Assembly (NCBI GenBank): GCA_049999805.1
Contig: JBNGIO010005373.1
Coordinates: forward strand, 1 to 51,151
Length of the DNA: 51,151 bases
Direction of reading: 5' to 3'
Source: Folioceros fuciformis
Taxonomy: Eukaryota; Anthocerotophyta; Anthocerotopsida; Anthocerotales
Below the pieces are notes generated by a model that made no database searches, had not been told where the DNA came from, and saw only the letters and a program-made list of their open reading frames with translations. Both the position numbers and the translations under genes were made by a program. Of the stretch, positions 24,318 through 36,973 are shown piece by piece. Numbering within the stretch: position 1 is the stretch's first letter; each line of letters starts with the position of its first letter.

Positions 24318-25180
24318 ACGTGGCTGGAGCGCTCTTGCCAAAGCGCTGACAGGTTCCTCATCAGTTGCAGACCAATGATTTGTGAGTACGGTGAGTGGAA
24401 CGGGGTGCAGCCACAGCTGCTGCTTTCAACAGGAAGTGCATCATGAACATCCCTTGGATACAGATGATAACACACACCAGCTCTTGCTCGTCTCTGAAAC
24501 AGGCAGTGATCAGTCCCAGTGCTAACATATCTCGAAAAGCTGGCTGCGTCTTGCATCTCACTCTAATAATTACCCTGCGTAACGTGTATAACCTCCTTGC
24601 TTTTGAACGGCAAGAGAGATAGGAAGTGGACTTACTTGTTGCGTTAATGCCTGAAAAATCCATGAGGGAATGTCATTAGCAAGAGCATGCTAAGATGGTT
24701 CCCTGCATTTCCAGTATCCACCACAAAAACCACATCTGGGGCGGTCACACTGGTCTCAGCCATATTTTGGCCAAAACAATGCATAGTTCGCGCGTACCGG
24801 GTGGAGGCTCGTCAAAGAGAAGAGTCTATGTAACAGAAGATTGATACAGGTGTTAGTACAGTGTCTTCGTCATTCACAACCAAAATAACATACAACAACC
24901 GGAAGCAATGGGGAGGCTACACACCTGTTCAGTTGTGCCCCTTGACCCCTGACACCCAAGGAGCAACAGGTTCAGCAAAGCACAAAATTTCTTCCCATCC
25001 TGTCGTAAACGGTAGTACTGCACCTCCCTCTCATGTCCAAATATGTGACTCGAAAGTCTAATGATCAAGGTAATCCATTGGCACTCCAGCGGGCTAAGGA
25101 TGCTTGAGTTCTCTCACTGCAGTTGCTAAATTGCTGGGTAGCCATAACATCTTGGGCTCTAAACTCAGGAAATCAAGTGT
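24318..25180 (-). pseudogene. Truncated DExH-box helicase pseudogene
   Basis: Aligns collinearly, introns included, with about 32530-33460 of the intact helicase at 30402-36269, covering exons 10, 11 and 12. Recognisable pieces on the minus strand are QRRARAG...CYHLYPRDVHDALP (motif VI region), RLLFDEPPPGTR and the AETS-x-T-x-PDVVFV region (readable only after a frame change). A deletion removes the RVKP segment after RRxRAG, and frame changes and stops break exon 11. Exons 1-9 and 13-19 are missing. No intact frame is possible. The fragment lies between the two CHX copies, where a tandem duplication of [CHX + helicase] predicts it. Confidence 0.88.
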
Positions 25181-25471
25181 GTCCGAACTATGAAGAGTCC
25201 AGCAGCGTTCTCCAAAGCCTGTATCTAAGACGGTAGTCAGTGTATCGTGCAACTAAAACACGTCTTTACCACAAGAGACATGGCATTTCACCACACCGAG
25301 TTAGGCGCGGGAGCCAGATCGTTTATGTACAATAAAGTTAAGTCACAAGGTCCTTCAAACTCCTAACCCACACTGTCCAATTTAATACAGCGCGAGGAAC
25401 TGATGCCAGACCAAAAAAGACCTCCCTCACGGATTTGGCTAAAGGTTAGTCGATCACCTTCACCCCCGATG
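25181..25471. other. 3' flank of CHX copy B
   Basis: Alignable with 16560-16717 downstream of copy A (shared TCACCTTCACC- and ATGTCATGCCGAGC-like landmarks near the stop codon). No gene seen. Confidence 0.5.
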
Positions 25472-28278
25472 TCATGCCGAGCACATTGGGTCCGGTGAGT
25501 CTACTCCCTCTTGAATGGTCAATCTGCCACCGGAATAGGTGGTCATGAGCTCCGGATCAAACTGTTGGACGACCAACACTGACGCCTTGGTCTGTGGCCC
25601 GATAGATGCATTCAGGGCATCACCAATGAGTCCCAGCTCCGCATGTTCCGCAGGACGCTGGGCCAAATTGGCGATCAGAACGCTTGGTTTCCGACCCATC
25701 CCCACAATTATCAAGTCAAACACGTTAGACCTTCCCATTCGCTGAACTTCTTGCACAGGGTCGTGGACGGATAGCTCCTCGAATACCACAGATGGCGCTC
25801 CTCCACCGCTAGCACCTTGTACTATTTCCTCCTGGAGTCGAGCCAGAGCTTCCTCATCCAGTTCCTGCTGCTTTTGGGCGTCGATTCCCGCAAACACCAT
25901 GTGGTAAGAATCGTAAGTGTGCTTACTGGAGTGACCGCCAACTGATCGTGCATGCCCATGTGCTGGAGGGGAAACTTCCTCACCAGATATGGTCATCGCC
26001 TGATCCTGTGCCGTGGAGTCCAGTTTGAATCTGATCACTTTCAACTTAACACCTGGGTGCTCAGCCATTCTCTTGGCTAAGACGAGAGCTTCTCTATCAT
26101 CCTGGCCTCCAAAGAAAAGCACTGCTACTGAATGATCCACGGTGCTGGAAGCCCTTTGAGCTCCACCGAGGCCTCTGTCGACCACAATGGCCACAGAGCA
26201 CGGAGCATGCTGCAACACCTTCTGATTGACTGCACGGAATCCAGCATTTCCTCCCTCCAAAACGCCATCCACCCGCATGTGCTTGTGGAATGGAAGAAAG
26301 ATGATGGAAACTCGCTTATCGTCTGCAGTTGAACATATGTCCTCATGCATGTCGGATAAGTTGGAGATGGCAGTCATAGGCCGCACTGTCACCTTTGATA
26401 ACTGGGCATATGCCTCGAAGGCAACTACGATTTCGTCCCTATCTTGTGTTCCCACACTGCTGTTGAAAAAGGGACGGCCATGCCTCCTTGCACGCTGTAC
26501 CAGCCTAATCGCAGACGACCGTTCAGAAAGTTCCACCAGATGCAAAATGAACAGCCGCACCGCACGCTTTCTCGTTCCCCGACTGGCTTCCGTCAGATTG
26601 ATCATAGAGGGCACATGCGTCACTCCGTGCACACAGGTCATGAGTCTAAACTCCGCCTTCCTGGATTCCATGTCCAGCTTCCTTCTGTTGTAGGGGGGAG
26701 CGGAAAGTCCTGCTGGTTTATACAGCAACATAACGATCGGCGTGGTTATGAATGTCGTAAACAGCGCCATGATAACCATTATCGCAAAAACTTCGTCATT
26801 CAGAACCTGCGCACACAATTTCATCATGCTCCGGAATGACTCGCGAAGACACCCAGCCACCCTCACTACTCATGGTGAGATACACTGCTACCCCAAGGGA
26901 AAGATGCAAGATGAACAATGAAATACCTTGCGATCCTTCCCGATGTTCAGTACGATGAGCTCCACCAAACCCTTGGTATTCATCAAAACTCCGAGAGCCA
27001 GTGACTGTCTGAACTTCACTCCGTGTAGCAGCGTAACCAAAAGCGTCCCCAAAATCTTGCCCCCGCAGGCAACAGTTACCACCAACACCAATAAACCACC
27101 AGCTTGCGCTCCATGGACAGATCCAATATTGGTTTTCAGTCCACTTGATGCGAAATAGAGGGGCAAAAACAATGTCATGACAAAGTCTTCAATCTTTTCA
27201 ATCACTTGGCCGGCAAATGGTCCGTCTTTGGGAATTATGAGGCCAAAGAGGAAGGCCCCGAAAATTGAATGGATCCCAATCAAATCTGTACAGAAACCAG
27301 CCAGCAGCACTCCAGCTAATGTTAAGACTATAGTCAGCTCCCCGGGTTGACCATCCCCTGATCTTCTGACGAGCCAAGTCACAGCAGGCTTCACCGCAAG
27401 AAACATGAAGATCACAAAAGCTCCTGCTGAAAGAAGAACCCACGCCACAATTGCGGGGCTCTTGTTGCCCGTAGTGCTGGAGGAGCCGGACAGGGCAATT
27501 GCAAGGGCCAACAGAACCCAGGCAACCACATCGTTCACGGCTGCAGCTGACATAGCCATCTGACCTACTTCTGTAGTCAAGAGCTTGAGCTCAGCAAGAA
27601 TTCGAGCCAGCACGGGAAAGGCAGTGATGGACATGGCCACTCCCATGAACACCAGGAACGGGGCAAATTTCCCACTTCCAGATATCGTGGTATGCAAAAC
27701 GAAGGAAACTCCAACCCCTGCAACAAATGGTAGAGTAATTCCAGCTGCTGCAATGGCCAGGGCCCTGCGGCCAGTCCTTCGGACAGAAGTCAGATCCAAT
27801 TCGAGTCCCACGAGGAACAAGAAGAACATGAGTCCCAGGCCGGCCACAGTGTCCAATACCACCAGGCTCGGTTTGGGGNNNNNNNNNNNNNNNNNNNNNN
27901 NNNNNNNNNNNNNNNNNNNNNNNNNNNNNNNNNNNNNNNNNNNNNNNNNNNNNNNNNNNNNNNNNNNNNNNNNNNNNNNNNNNNNNNNNNNNNNNNNNNN
28001 NNNNNNNNNNNNNNNNNNNNNNNNNNNNNNNNNNNNNNNNNNNNNNNNNNNNNNNNNNNNNNNNNNNNNNNNNNNNNNNNNNNNNNNNNNNNNNNNNNNN
28101 NNNNNNNNNNNNNNNNNNNNNNNNNNNNNNNNNNNNNNNNNNNNNNNNNNNNNNNNNNNNNNNNNNNNNNNNNNNNNNNNNNNNNNNNNNNNNNNNNNNN
28201 NNNNNNNNNNNNNNNNNNNNNNNNNNNNNNNNNNNNNNNNNNNNNNNNNNNNNNNNNNNNNNNNNNNNNNNNNNNNNN
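25472..28278 (-). CDS. CHX: CHX-type cation/H+ exchanger, copy B (5' end in gap)
   Basis: Close paralogue of copy A with the same exon plan. The last exon is 26806-25472, exactly 1335 bp as in copy A. The intron is 26926-26807 (120 bp). Exon 2 begins inside the gap and ends at 26927. All of exon 1 and about 60 bp of exon 2 fall in the N run 27879-28278, since in copy A the corresponding interval is about 536 bp. Visible sequence keeps the Asn-Asp pair in [11 protein letters not shown], the [15 protein letters not shown] segment and the full C-terminal stress-like modules. No stop or frameshift is visible. Divergence from copy A is highest in the C-terminal linker (copy A GAPPANVQERSGDG; copy [14 protein letters not shown]) and low in membrane spans, consistent with continued function. 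The function and location given for copy A apply; intactness of the N-terminus is unverified. Confidence 0.9.
27879..28278. other. Assembly gap (400 N) in CHX copy B
   Basis: Covers exon 1, intron 1 and the start of exon 2. By comparison with copy A the missing sequence should be nearer 540 bp. Confidence 0.99.
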
Positions 28279-29689
28279 GCGCAACAGCTCGCCTTGAGTT
28301 CCACACTTCGTGAAGCGGCCCGACGTGAGCTCAGCAAATCCACGCCCGGTAAAACGACCTCCAAATTTCACACATTTTCACCGGCTTCTCCATCTCTGGC
28401 TTGTCACAATCTGTTTCCAGGTCCCGCACACGCGCAAATCAGGCGCTCACGCCTAAAAGCCAAGACCAAAACCTGAAGCAGAGCACCGAAAACAAAATAT
28501 AAGCAAACCAAGCGTAAACTCCTCAAACGTTCAGCGGGAGCTGCCAGCGAGCGTTCCAGCTCCACCAAACTTCACACCACGCCTCACAAGCCACTCCAGG
28601 ACCTCCATCCCTACACATTCCCCGACCATGCATGCAACTACTTCCGGTGATTCCAAGACCCACAACTCATTATCGCAGCTTCAACAGCAGCTCAAAAGAA
28701 TTCAGTACAACAAGCGCACGCAAGCCAGGTCTCCAGAATTGCACCCCCGCCGCTGATCACAAGAACCGCAAATCACAATTCTTCCGTCCTTTCCTCCCTC
28801 CCTTCCTTTCCTTCATCCGCGAGCCAGCGGAAACAGCGCAGCTCGCCGCTCGGGCGGGATCTCGACAGACTGGCGCACCGTGAATGCAGAGGAGACGGAA
28901 GCTTCCCAGCAGCAGCAAGAGCCCGGCGGAAAAGGGCCCCGAGCAGCAGGCCAGGAGGAGGAGGAAAGGAGCTGTTGCAGAAAGGAGCCGTGGCCGGCAA
29001 GCGAAATGTGAGGAGCAGGCGGGCCTACTTGGCTCTAAGCCGAGCAAGGACTTGTGTTCCTTGTCTCCAGTGTCTCCTGCTGGTGCGGTCCTCTGCTCCC
29101 AAACTCACCTCACCCGCTCCTAATTCCTCACCTCTAAGTTCTAGTACGCGCCACCCGCTCGTCCGCCGCCGCATACCCACCGGCATCGCAGCGATATTAG
29201 CGCTTCAACGGCGTTTAGCATCGCTGAGTTTGGCCCTATCATGTGCCGGATTCTCGGCACCTGGCAACACACGAGTCGAAGCCAGGTTTCCCGGCTCCCG
29301 GCTCCCAGTTCCTTGTCGCCAGTTTCCGCAAGGTCGGTAGGAGGACGTGCTGTCGTCGGACTGAACGACCATCACAGAGTCGTCCACGTTTCGACTAGAT
29401 ATGTACATACATATCTCGTCTTTCCACGAAGACGTCACGACAGACGTGCTGGTACCTGGGTGCCGAGCCCGAGGCATCCACCTACAGATATGTATGTGCA
29501 CAGACATGATTCGGGCCGTTTATATTTATTTCTCTGTGGTGGATAGTATTCTCTGGCTTAGTACAAGCATGACGCCAGAATAATCCCCCTCCGAAACGAA
29601 GAGACGGGGAGACCGTCTTCATGGCAATGCACGGACAAGGAGGGGAAAGATAGCAGGCGGACCTCGCGGCCGGAAGTACTGCCGTGAGC
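28279..29689. other. 5' leader and promoter region of CHX copy B, then intergenic DNA
   Basis: The first 600 bp match the copy A leader. Beyond 28900 the two diverge. No gene is seen. A near-palindrome AGATATGTACATACATATCT lies at about 29397. Confidence 0.5.
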
Positions 29690-30401
29690 TAGACGTCAGG
29701 ATGATGAGGTGCGGCCAGTAGGCGATTTCGATGAATTCTTCTGCTGCTCAAGGTTTGATCACAGCGGCCTCCCGGATGATGACAAAGGGAAAAATGGCGG
29801 AAAAGGAGGACACTGGAATGAAGACAGCTTGAGCATGCCCCAGGAAAGTGTGTAGGTTGCAATCTTGCAGGTGATGAAAAGCGACATCCAGCCCTACCAC
29901 GAGGAGAGAACAAGCACGGGAAGGCCGCTTTCGTGCAGTCGGCCGTTCACTTGACACCGCGGAACAGCCAGTTCTTGCTTTGTGCTGGAAAGGGGGCTTT
30001 CCAGGATCCGGCGTGGTTGGTTTCCTACGAGCTGCTTGGTACGCCCTATGTGGAAGTATGGCTGTGAAATAAAGTCTTCATGACCTGTCACAAGTGACGC
30101 CAACTTTGCCAGTGTCAGGAGCTTGAGCAGCATGCACAAACAAATACAGTACCTGAGGATGCACACGACATTTACCGACAAATCTGCAGCCCAGAGGCTC
30201 CGGAAAGGCGAACAAGCAGAGAGGTACGTCTGGACGTACAGGCCGGGCAGCGCAGGTGTGTTGGTCAACCTACTCGTGGTGAAAACGCTGGATGTAGTCA
30301 ACGAGAATGTAGTGTAGTAGTTAGTACATGGACGCTTGGTGTCGCTGCACAGGTCAGCTCCGGTGCGAAGGAAATTAGGAGGACTTCAGGCAGGATGTGT
30401 C
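29690..30401. other. 3' flank of the DExH helicase
   Basis: Downstream of the helicase stop on the minus strand. The 29690-30060 part has a diverged counterpart at 23691-24110. No gene seen. Confidence 0.5.
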
Positions 30402-33400
30402 TCATGCACTGAGCTTGAATCTCTTGCCTCTCTTCCGCTGCCTCTTCGAAAACTCTTGGGGGGTCGGGAGGAGTGTCTTCTTGATGGACTCGGCGGCGTT
30501 CAGATATGAGGCCCTGGCGTCCTCGACTACCTGCGCGTTCTGCACCCTCTTGCCGTCAGAAATGCCAGTCAGCCATTCCAAAGCCATTACAGTTGCATTG
30601 TTCTCTGCTTGCTTCTTGCCCACCGCAGGCTCCCCCAGGAATGCATGGCCCTTCACTTCTATCATGGACTGGAAACGGTGTCCTTTCACTTCCCTCGTCT
30701 TGTACAGAGGCATCTTCTTCCCGGACTTCTTCAGAATCTGGGAGAGGAGGCCCTTCACATCCAGAACGTCGGTTATCTTGGGTGGTGTGACGGGCTTCGG
30801 TTTGCGCCCAAACACCCACTTCCCTCCGCAGTCGTCCCCGTGCACCAGCTCCATCACTGCTTTCATTACGTTGAGGCCCTCCTTGTATATGTCTACCTGG
30901 GGGTTTGCAAGCTGCAGCATCAAAGGATTCACATGTCAGCTTAAGCCTAAGCCTGGATAAAATTGGGAACACGTTGCATGTTTAATGGCAAGAGGATTGG
31001 GCATAAAACCTTCTTTTGGACAAGAGAGTCCAGCTCTTCTCTGAGTTTCATGATCGTATCCGCTAGTTCAGGCTTCATGAAGAATTCTAAATACCCATCT
31101 CGCATAACCAGGTGCCCAGGCTGCAAAGATTTCCACAGTCGCAGCCGGAATACATCAGCACCTTGTCTGAAGGATGTATCACGAACAAAAAACCGGGCAT
31201 TTCCTTTCTGTTGGCCATACCTCTCCTCCCCGCTTCACTTGCCCACCAAATAAGAGGAGCATAGAGTCCGAGATGCCTGTGGAATCACGGATAAATACAC
31301 TACTGGTCTTCAACTTCTCATTGAACACCAACCATGGGTAATGAAACATTGTTTCCTGAGAATTGACTGATAACTGCCCATCATGCAAGCACAGATGGTT
31401 AGCCTCTAGCTCAATCCCCTGATGGGCAAAAAACACACCCACGTATAACGAATACATACAGAATGAAGGTTGACTTGCCCATCTTCCAACGTCTTAAAAG
31501 ATGTAGACCTCGATTTATGCTGAACATTCACAGATGGGTTAACAAGTTAGTGAACATGGACAATGTCAGGTGAAAAAGAGTGTTACAACAGGGAAGGCTG
31601 CTCACCACAGCAGACACCACTGCCGGAAATAAGGCAGAACAGATGACACTGCGTACTATGTCTCTGTCATGGCTGTACTCATCACTGAGTCCCAGTTGAT
31701 TGTCAACAAACCCAGCTTCCGTTAACAGGCCCATGAACTGGCGTCGAAGTGAGGATATCCCTAATAGAGTCTGCATGGACAGGAAATGCCTCCAGCAGAA
31801 GTCGGTTGCTGCTCCTTGACTCATAGCATTCTGCCAAGATTCGTACGCTCGTACTGTAGTCATGTGATCACTCAGATCCTGTCCTGAAAATCTGCGTTTA
31901 GCCTCCTCTGCATGCTGCCAACGTGAAAAGGAAATCAGCCTTCCAAGCCCACGCATTCAGATTTGTATGTGGAGAGTTGAAGAGACCTGTTGTGTAAAAA
32001 ACAGCTCATGAAACACATACAACCAAGAACTACAGCAAGCAAGAAGTGCCAGCACCCGCCTCCCTGGAGACTTACAAGCTTCTTGTCCATGGGCATTACA
32101 AACGCATCTCTGGAAGTACACGATGCAGCGATAGTAAGCACGGGATCCAGGCACCTGAATACGGCACCCATGATCAACATCTTGCCAAGCCTAGGCTCCA
32201 AGGGCAGCATGGACAAGTGGCGACCTGCAGCCATCAGCATAAAATATTAGTATGGCAAAGACAAACTTTTACACACCACATGGTGCTTCTTCTACAGGGC
32301 AGCAGCTGGATGAAAATGCAGAATAAGGCCCATACCAAGGTGAGTTAGCTCCTCATCCTCATCTAAGGCACCAATCGTCTTCAGATGTTCCACAGAATTC
32401 TTCACCTGAGGACCCAAGGTTGAGCAGATCAGAAACCTTCAAAGTACGACCTCTACCAGATGTCCAGCGCAACCACACAGGGGCGAGAAATGTGTGGCGA
32501 ATTCATACTGCAAGAGATTCAGGTGGTTGCAGTGCTCGTGACAAGAATGCTGAGATGTTCCCAAGTTGCAGACTTTTGATTTGTAAGCACAGTGAGTGCA
32601 ATGGAGTGCGGAGTAGCTCTGGCTGCTGGTATTCAGGAAGTGCATCGTGGACAGCCTTTGGGTATAGATGGTAACAGACACCAGGCTTGACACGTCCAGC
32701 TCTCCCTCGTCTCTGCAACAGGCCGTAACAATCCCAGTAGTAACATAATCTCATAAAACAGGCCACGTCCTGCATCTCACTCTAACAACCACCCTGCATC
32801 CCATCTACAATCTCCTTGCTGTTCAAGGGCAAGACAGATAGGGTAATGTGCTCACTTGTCGTGCCGATGCCTGGGAAATCCAGGAAGGTAGTAAGCAAGG
32901 CGTGTTGTTAAGCGCATCATATGACGTTTCCTTGCATTTCCCAGTATCCAGCACAAAAACCACGTCTGGAATGGTGATACTTGTCTCAGCCATATTTGTT
33001 GCCAGAACAATTTTTCGTATACCAGATGGAGGCTTGTCAAAGATGAGCCTCTGTGACAGAAAATCGCTACAAGTGTTAGCACAGTAGCCTCTGTCATTCA
33101 CAACCAAAATGAAATACAACACCAAGAGGAACACCAGAAACACACACCTGTTCTGCTGTGCCCATTGACCCATGACACCCAAGGAGCAAGACTGATCTTC
33201 TGTCACCTACTACGGGATGCACCTTCAATAGGTCCAACAAAGCACCAATATCTTCCCATCCAGTCATAAACACGAGTACAGCACCTTCCCTCTCATCTTC
33301 ACATATATGACTCAAAACCCTTATAATTAAGTTGAATCCCAATCCATCAGCACTCCAGCAAGCTAAGGATGCTTGAGTCCTCTCATTAAAGTCGCTGAAC

Positions 33401-36269
33401 TGCTGGGCAGCCATGGCATCCTACACTCAAAACCCAAGAAGTCAGGTGAGTCCAAGGTATGAACAGAATACAGAGTGCAAGCTCGGTGGGTTCTGAGAAA
33501 TGCAGACCTCTGCAATCCCATTCAGCTGATTCCGCTTCCTCCGCGTTGCCAACTGCCGATGCTTTTTCCACATCTTGTCTGAACCATAATCATCAAGTTG
33601 ATTGATGGCAGTAAGCCTGTGCCCTGTCTTCTCCAGAATATGCTCCAGAAAATATGCCTCAACAGGATGCGTGAATCCCTAAGAGTTCGACAATGAACTT
33701 CAGCAGCCCGATCAATATTGGCCACATTACGTGAGGGATGGTTGCGATAAAGGCACTAAAAGGACAAAATGACCTCATTCACTCAAAATGCGACCCCGGA
33801 TCACATAAGTGTCATCAATAATAGAAGAAAGCAGAACGGAAAGAGCTCTTACTGGTATGTGTGTCATGGGTGCATCAGCAAAGAACGACGAAAACAGTTC
33901 TGCATTGAGCGTGGCACTCATAAGCACCAACCTCAAATCTGGCCGGCGAGGCAGAAGATCCTTAAGCACAATTAGAAGGAAATCTGGAGGCACCTTCCAC
34001 GATTAGCACTAAGTCAACAGAATACATGCATGTTTGCTTCATTCTACAGGACAAAGCAGGAATTAAAACGTCTTACCTTCATTCATGCCTCGTTCATGAA
34101 TCTCGTCAACAATAACATGGGTGACCCCTTGCAACTCTGGGTCGCTCATTAAGCGCCGCAGTAGAATCCCAGTTGTGCAAAACAATAACCTTGTGTTACT
34201 GCCCCTCATCCCCTCCAATCGAACCTTAAAGCCTACCTGCTCCAAAACAAATGTGAATTGCAATTCAGAATCCTGCTGCTGACAAATACCAAACAAACCT
34301 CTCTGAAAGGGAAGTACCGAATCACCAATTTCCTCCCCCCTCTCTGCAGCCACCCGTTCAGCCACGGATATAGCAGATATACGCCTTGGCTGAGTGCAGA
34401 TGATATTACAGCTGGAGCCACGCCCAGCTTCAATTTCAGACTCCAAAATATACTGAGGCAGCTGTGTTGTTTTGCCACAGCCTGTCTCCCCTGAAACTAC
34501 TAGAACCTGCACAATTACCCAAAAGACAAGCTACTTTGAGCTACCATATGCAGCTTCCAGGCAATGGTTTGCCTTCTCCCCGACATTGAGATCCCTCAGT
34601 CATAATCTTCGCTCATACTATCTTCACACATACATGAGCGAAGGGAAACAAACCTGATTCTTGGCAATAGCTCTAAGGAGTGACTCCCTTTCCTTATATG
34701 ATGGAAGCCTTCTCCGTATCTGTAACATCTTCTCTCCTGCCTCTGACACCTGAGAATAAACACAGCAGATACCTCAGACAGCAGTTAAAAAAAATATCCA
34801 AACAAAGAATGCTGCCGCCCACAACTCAGATGCAATCCTGAGTTTCCAGGGAGAAAACCTGCCATCCGTGTTGCTTGATGCGCATCCTCTCATTCATCCT
34901 CTCCAGCACTTCTTGCGGAAGGCGGTCTACATTAGCTCTAAATAAATCATCCCTTCTCCAGGCCTCAGGTTCTCCTGCCTGGAAGATTCCCGGAAATCTA
35001 CCGTCCACAGTGGCATTGTCTCCTGCGTAATTTTTCATGCCAAGGTGGTCTTGAAGGAGATTGTGGACGCTCTTGTGCACCGCAGTGGAAACAGACATCT
35101 GCAGCACCACTTGATTAGCCCCAATGCAAGTGTGATGAACGTACCCACACAACAGTCATCACAATGTCACCTCTCGCTGAGGGAGCTTGTCATCCAAATC
35201 CGGTCGATAATTAGGCAAAGGCACTTTGCTGATAACCACCACCTTCCCATACAACTGTCTGCAATAACGTGATTCTCACAGTCAATTCACCAGAAGCACA
35301 ACCTCACCATAACCCAAAAATCTGACCATTCAGGCCAGAGAACATACCCGTAGAGACCATACTCCTTCACGAGATCTGTAATCTGGTCAAAGTCGCCAAC
35401 ATCTTTCTTCGACCTTGAAATCCATTCCTGATCTGCTTCCTTCACGAAGCGAGAAAGCTTCTTGCCCCACTCTTGGAGATCCACAAACCGCACCGGATCC
35501 TAATGAAAGAACAAAGCACCTTACCGCATTAACACATTGCATATAACGACAACACATTCGCTTAACAAAACCTTGCTGTCAACCACAGCAATCCCGCGTC
35601 ACAATCTCACATTCCACGGACCCAACATCCCGCCTGCCAATATCTGCCCACCTTCTCATCACACGACGGCGAGTCCTCATCGGACAATTCCTCTGCATAA
35701 TGATAAGCCAACCCCCGAGTCGGCTGCGCTGAAGATAAAGCCAATGGCTGATGCCCAGCTGATCCGACAAAAAAACCCGCAAGACGATCGCCATTCCCAA
35801 GAACCGGCAGCAGAGCCTTATCCGGCCTCGCACCCACCAACCTCGTCCTCCTCCGCTTCATTCCCTCAAATTCCCTCACCCAGGGCAATCCATCCTCCCG
35901 CGACGCCCTGGGTGCAGACAAGTAGCTCCGAAAACACTGCAGCACCGACCTGCACTCCCTGCTGACCTTTGAAGCACCAGCCTCGGCCTCCGCAACTTGC
36001 CCCGACAGCCCGACAGCGAGGTCACATTCCCTGCCCAGCCTTGGACCATGGGAAAGCTCAGGCCGTCGCAGGAGCCGGCGCTGCGACTGGAACCGCACAA
36101 TCTTCAGCATCTGGAATGCTTGCAGCTGCAAAAATCCCGAAGGCCCGACATGTAAACCTCCGATGCCAGATCTTCTCAGCATCAAATCCCCGCTAACTTC
36201 CCAACACCCCCGACGCCAGCAGAATTCACGAATCCCTGGAGTCGACGCGTCAAATTTAACGACTTTCAC
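30402..36269 (-). CDS. DExH-box (DHX36/DExH3-5-like) RNA helicase with C-terminal dsRNA-binding-like region
   Basis: ATP-dependent RNA helicase of the DEAH/RHA group, likely unwinding structured RNA. I traced 19 exons: 36269-35652, 35499-35348, 35258-35171, 35098-34859, 34749-34654, 34506-34318, 34236-34077, 33983-33853, 33678-33508, 33420-33148, 33050-32856, 32712-32509, 32405-32336, 32224-32076, 31914-31606, 31519-31460, 31373-31221, 31120-31010 and 30911-30402. All phases agree; the product is about 1292 aa from the first ATG, and a second ATG lies at residue 30. Motif I GETGCGKT is at 404-411, motif II DEIH at 505-508, SAT at 537-539, and motif [10 protein letters not shown] at 771-778. 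HA2/OB-fold regions follow ([15 protein letters not shown] equivalent YPWLVF). The last 100 residues contain a dsRNA-binding-like segment ([17 protein letters not shown]...KKQAENNA). The N-terminal 200 residues are Arg/Ser-rich and unconserved, possibly organellar targeting. Intron 6 is peculiar (see findings). Confidence 0.93.
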
Positions 36270-36973
36270 GGCCCATTCCCTTCAGCACCCGATGCTGGAC
36301 TGCCCGTCCTAAGGTGGTTGATGCACCGACTTTGGTGCACAAGGTGCAACCAGCTCCACTCGCCTTTACTCCATTAAACCCTAGTGTAAAACCCAAACCC
36401 AGGGTTTAGGGTTGCTGTGCACTGTGTGAAGCAGCTGCTTGTCCGAACGGCAAATCTGACAAGCTACTAGCAAGCGATTGATCATCTTTTCTCTTAATAC
36501 AGGCGCTTTTGTGTGGCAACCAGCCAGCCCCCTGCGGAAAGGCGCAGCTGGAGGCAAACTTGGCGAAGAGTCCCAGATCGTCATCGACACAGTCCCACCC
36601 GTATGCGACATTCCAGGTACTGATATTTCCCATGATTCATTCAGTCGGAGGAGGATGTTGTGATAGAGACCGGACGATAAAAGAAAAGCTTATTCATGAC
36701 ACCTTCTGTCCGGTGGCAAGTGCAAGGACGAGATTTCGGATGGAGCTTCCTTCCTTGCCTTTGCGATACAGAATTGGCTAGAATTGCTTCACATCAATGC
36801 ACGTGACTGTTTGCAGACCTTGGATCCGACGTTGTCTTGAACGCTTCTAGAGAGTTCTTGGATTTCATTCGTCTCAATCAAGCTATTGCACTGTGCTTGG
36901 TAGGAGACTATGCGCTGGTCGTTGCAGAGTTTTGCATCACGTCGTCAGGGAGCTAGCGCTGGGATAATCAAAG
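36270..36973. promoter_or_regulatory. Divergent promoter region between helicase and aldo-keto reductase, with telo-boxes
   Basis: The 704 bp between two divergent start codons contains telo-box sequence in both orientations: AAACCCTAG at 36376 and AGGGTTTAGGGTT at about 36401. Telo-boxes are typical of promoters of genes for translation and RNA metabolism. Shared or bidirectional use is inferred from position. Confidence 0.55.
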
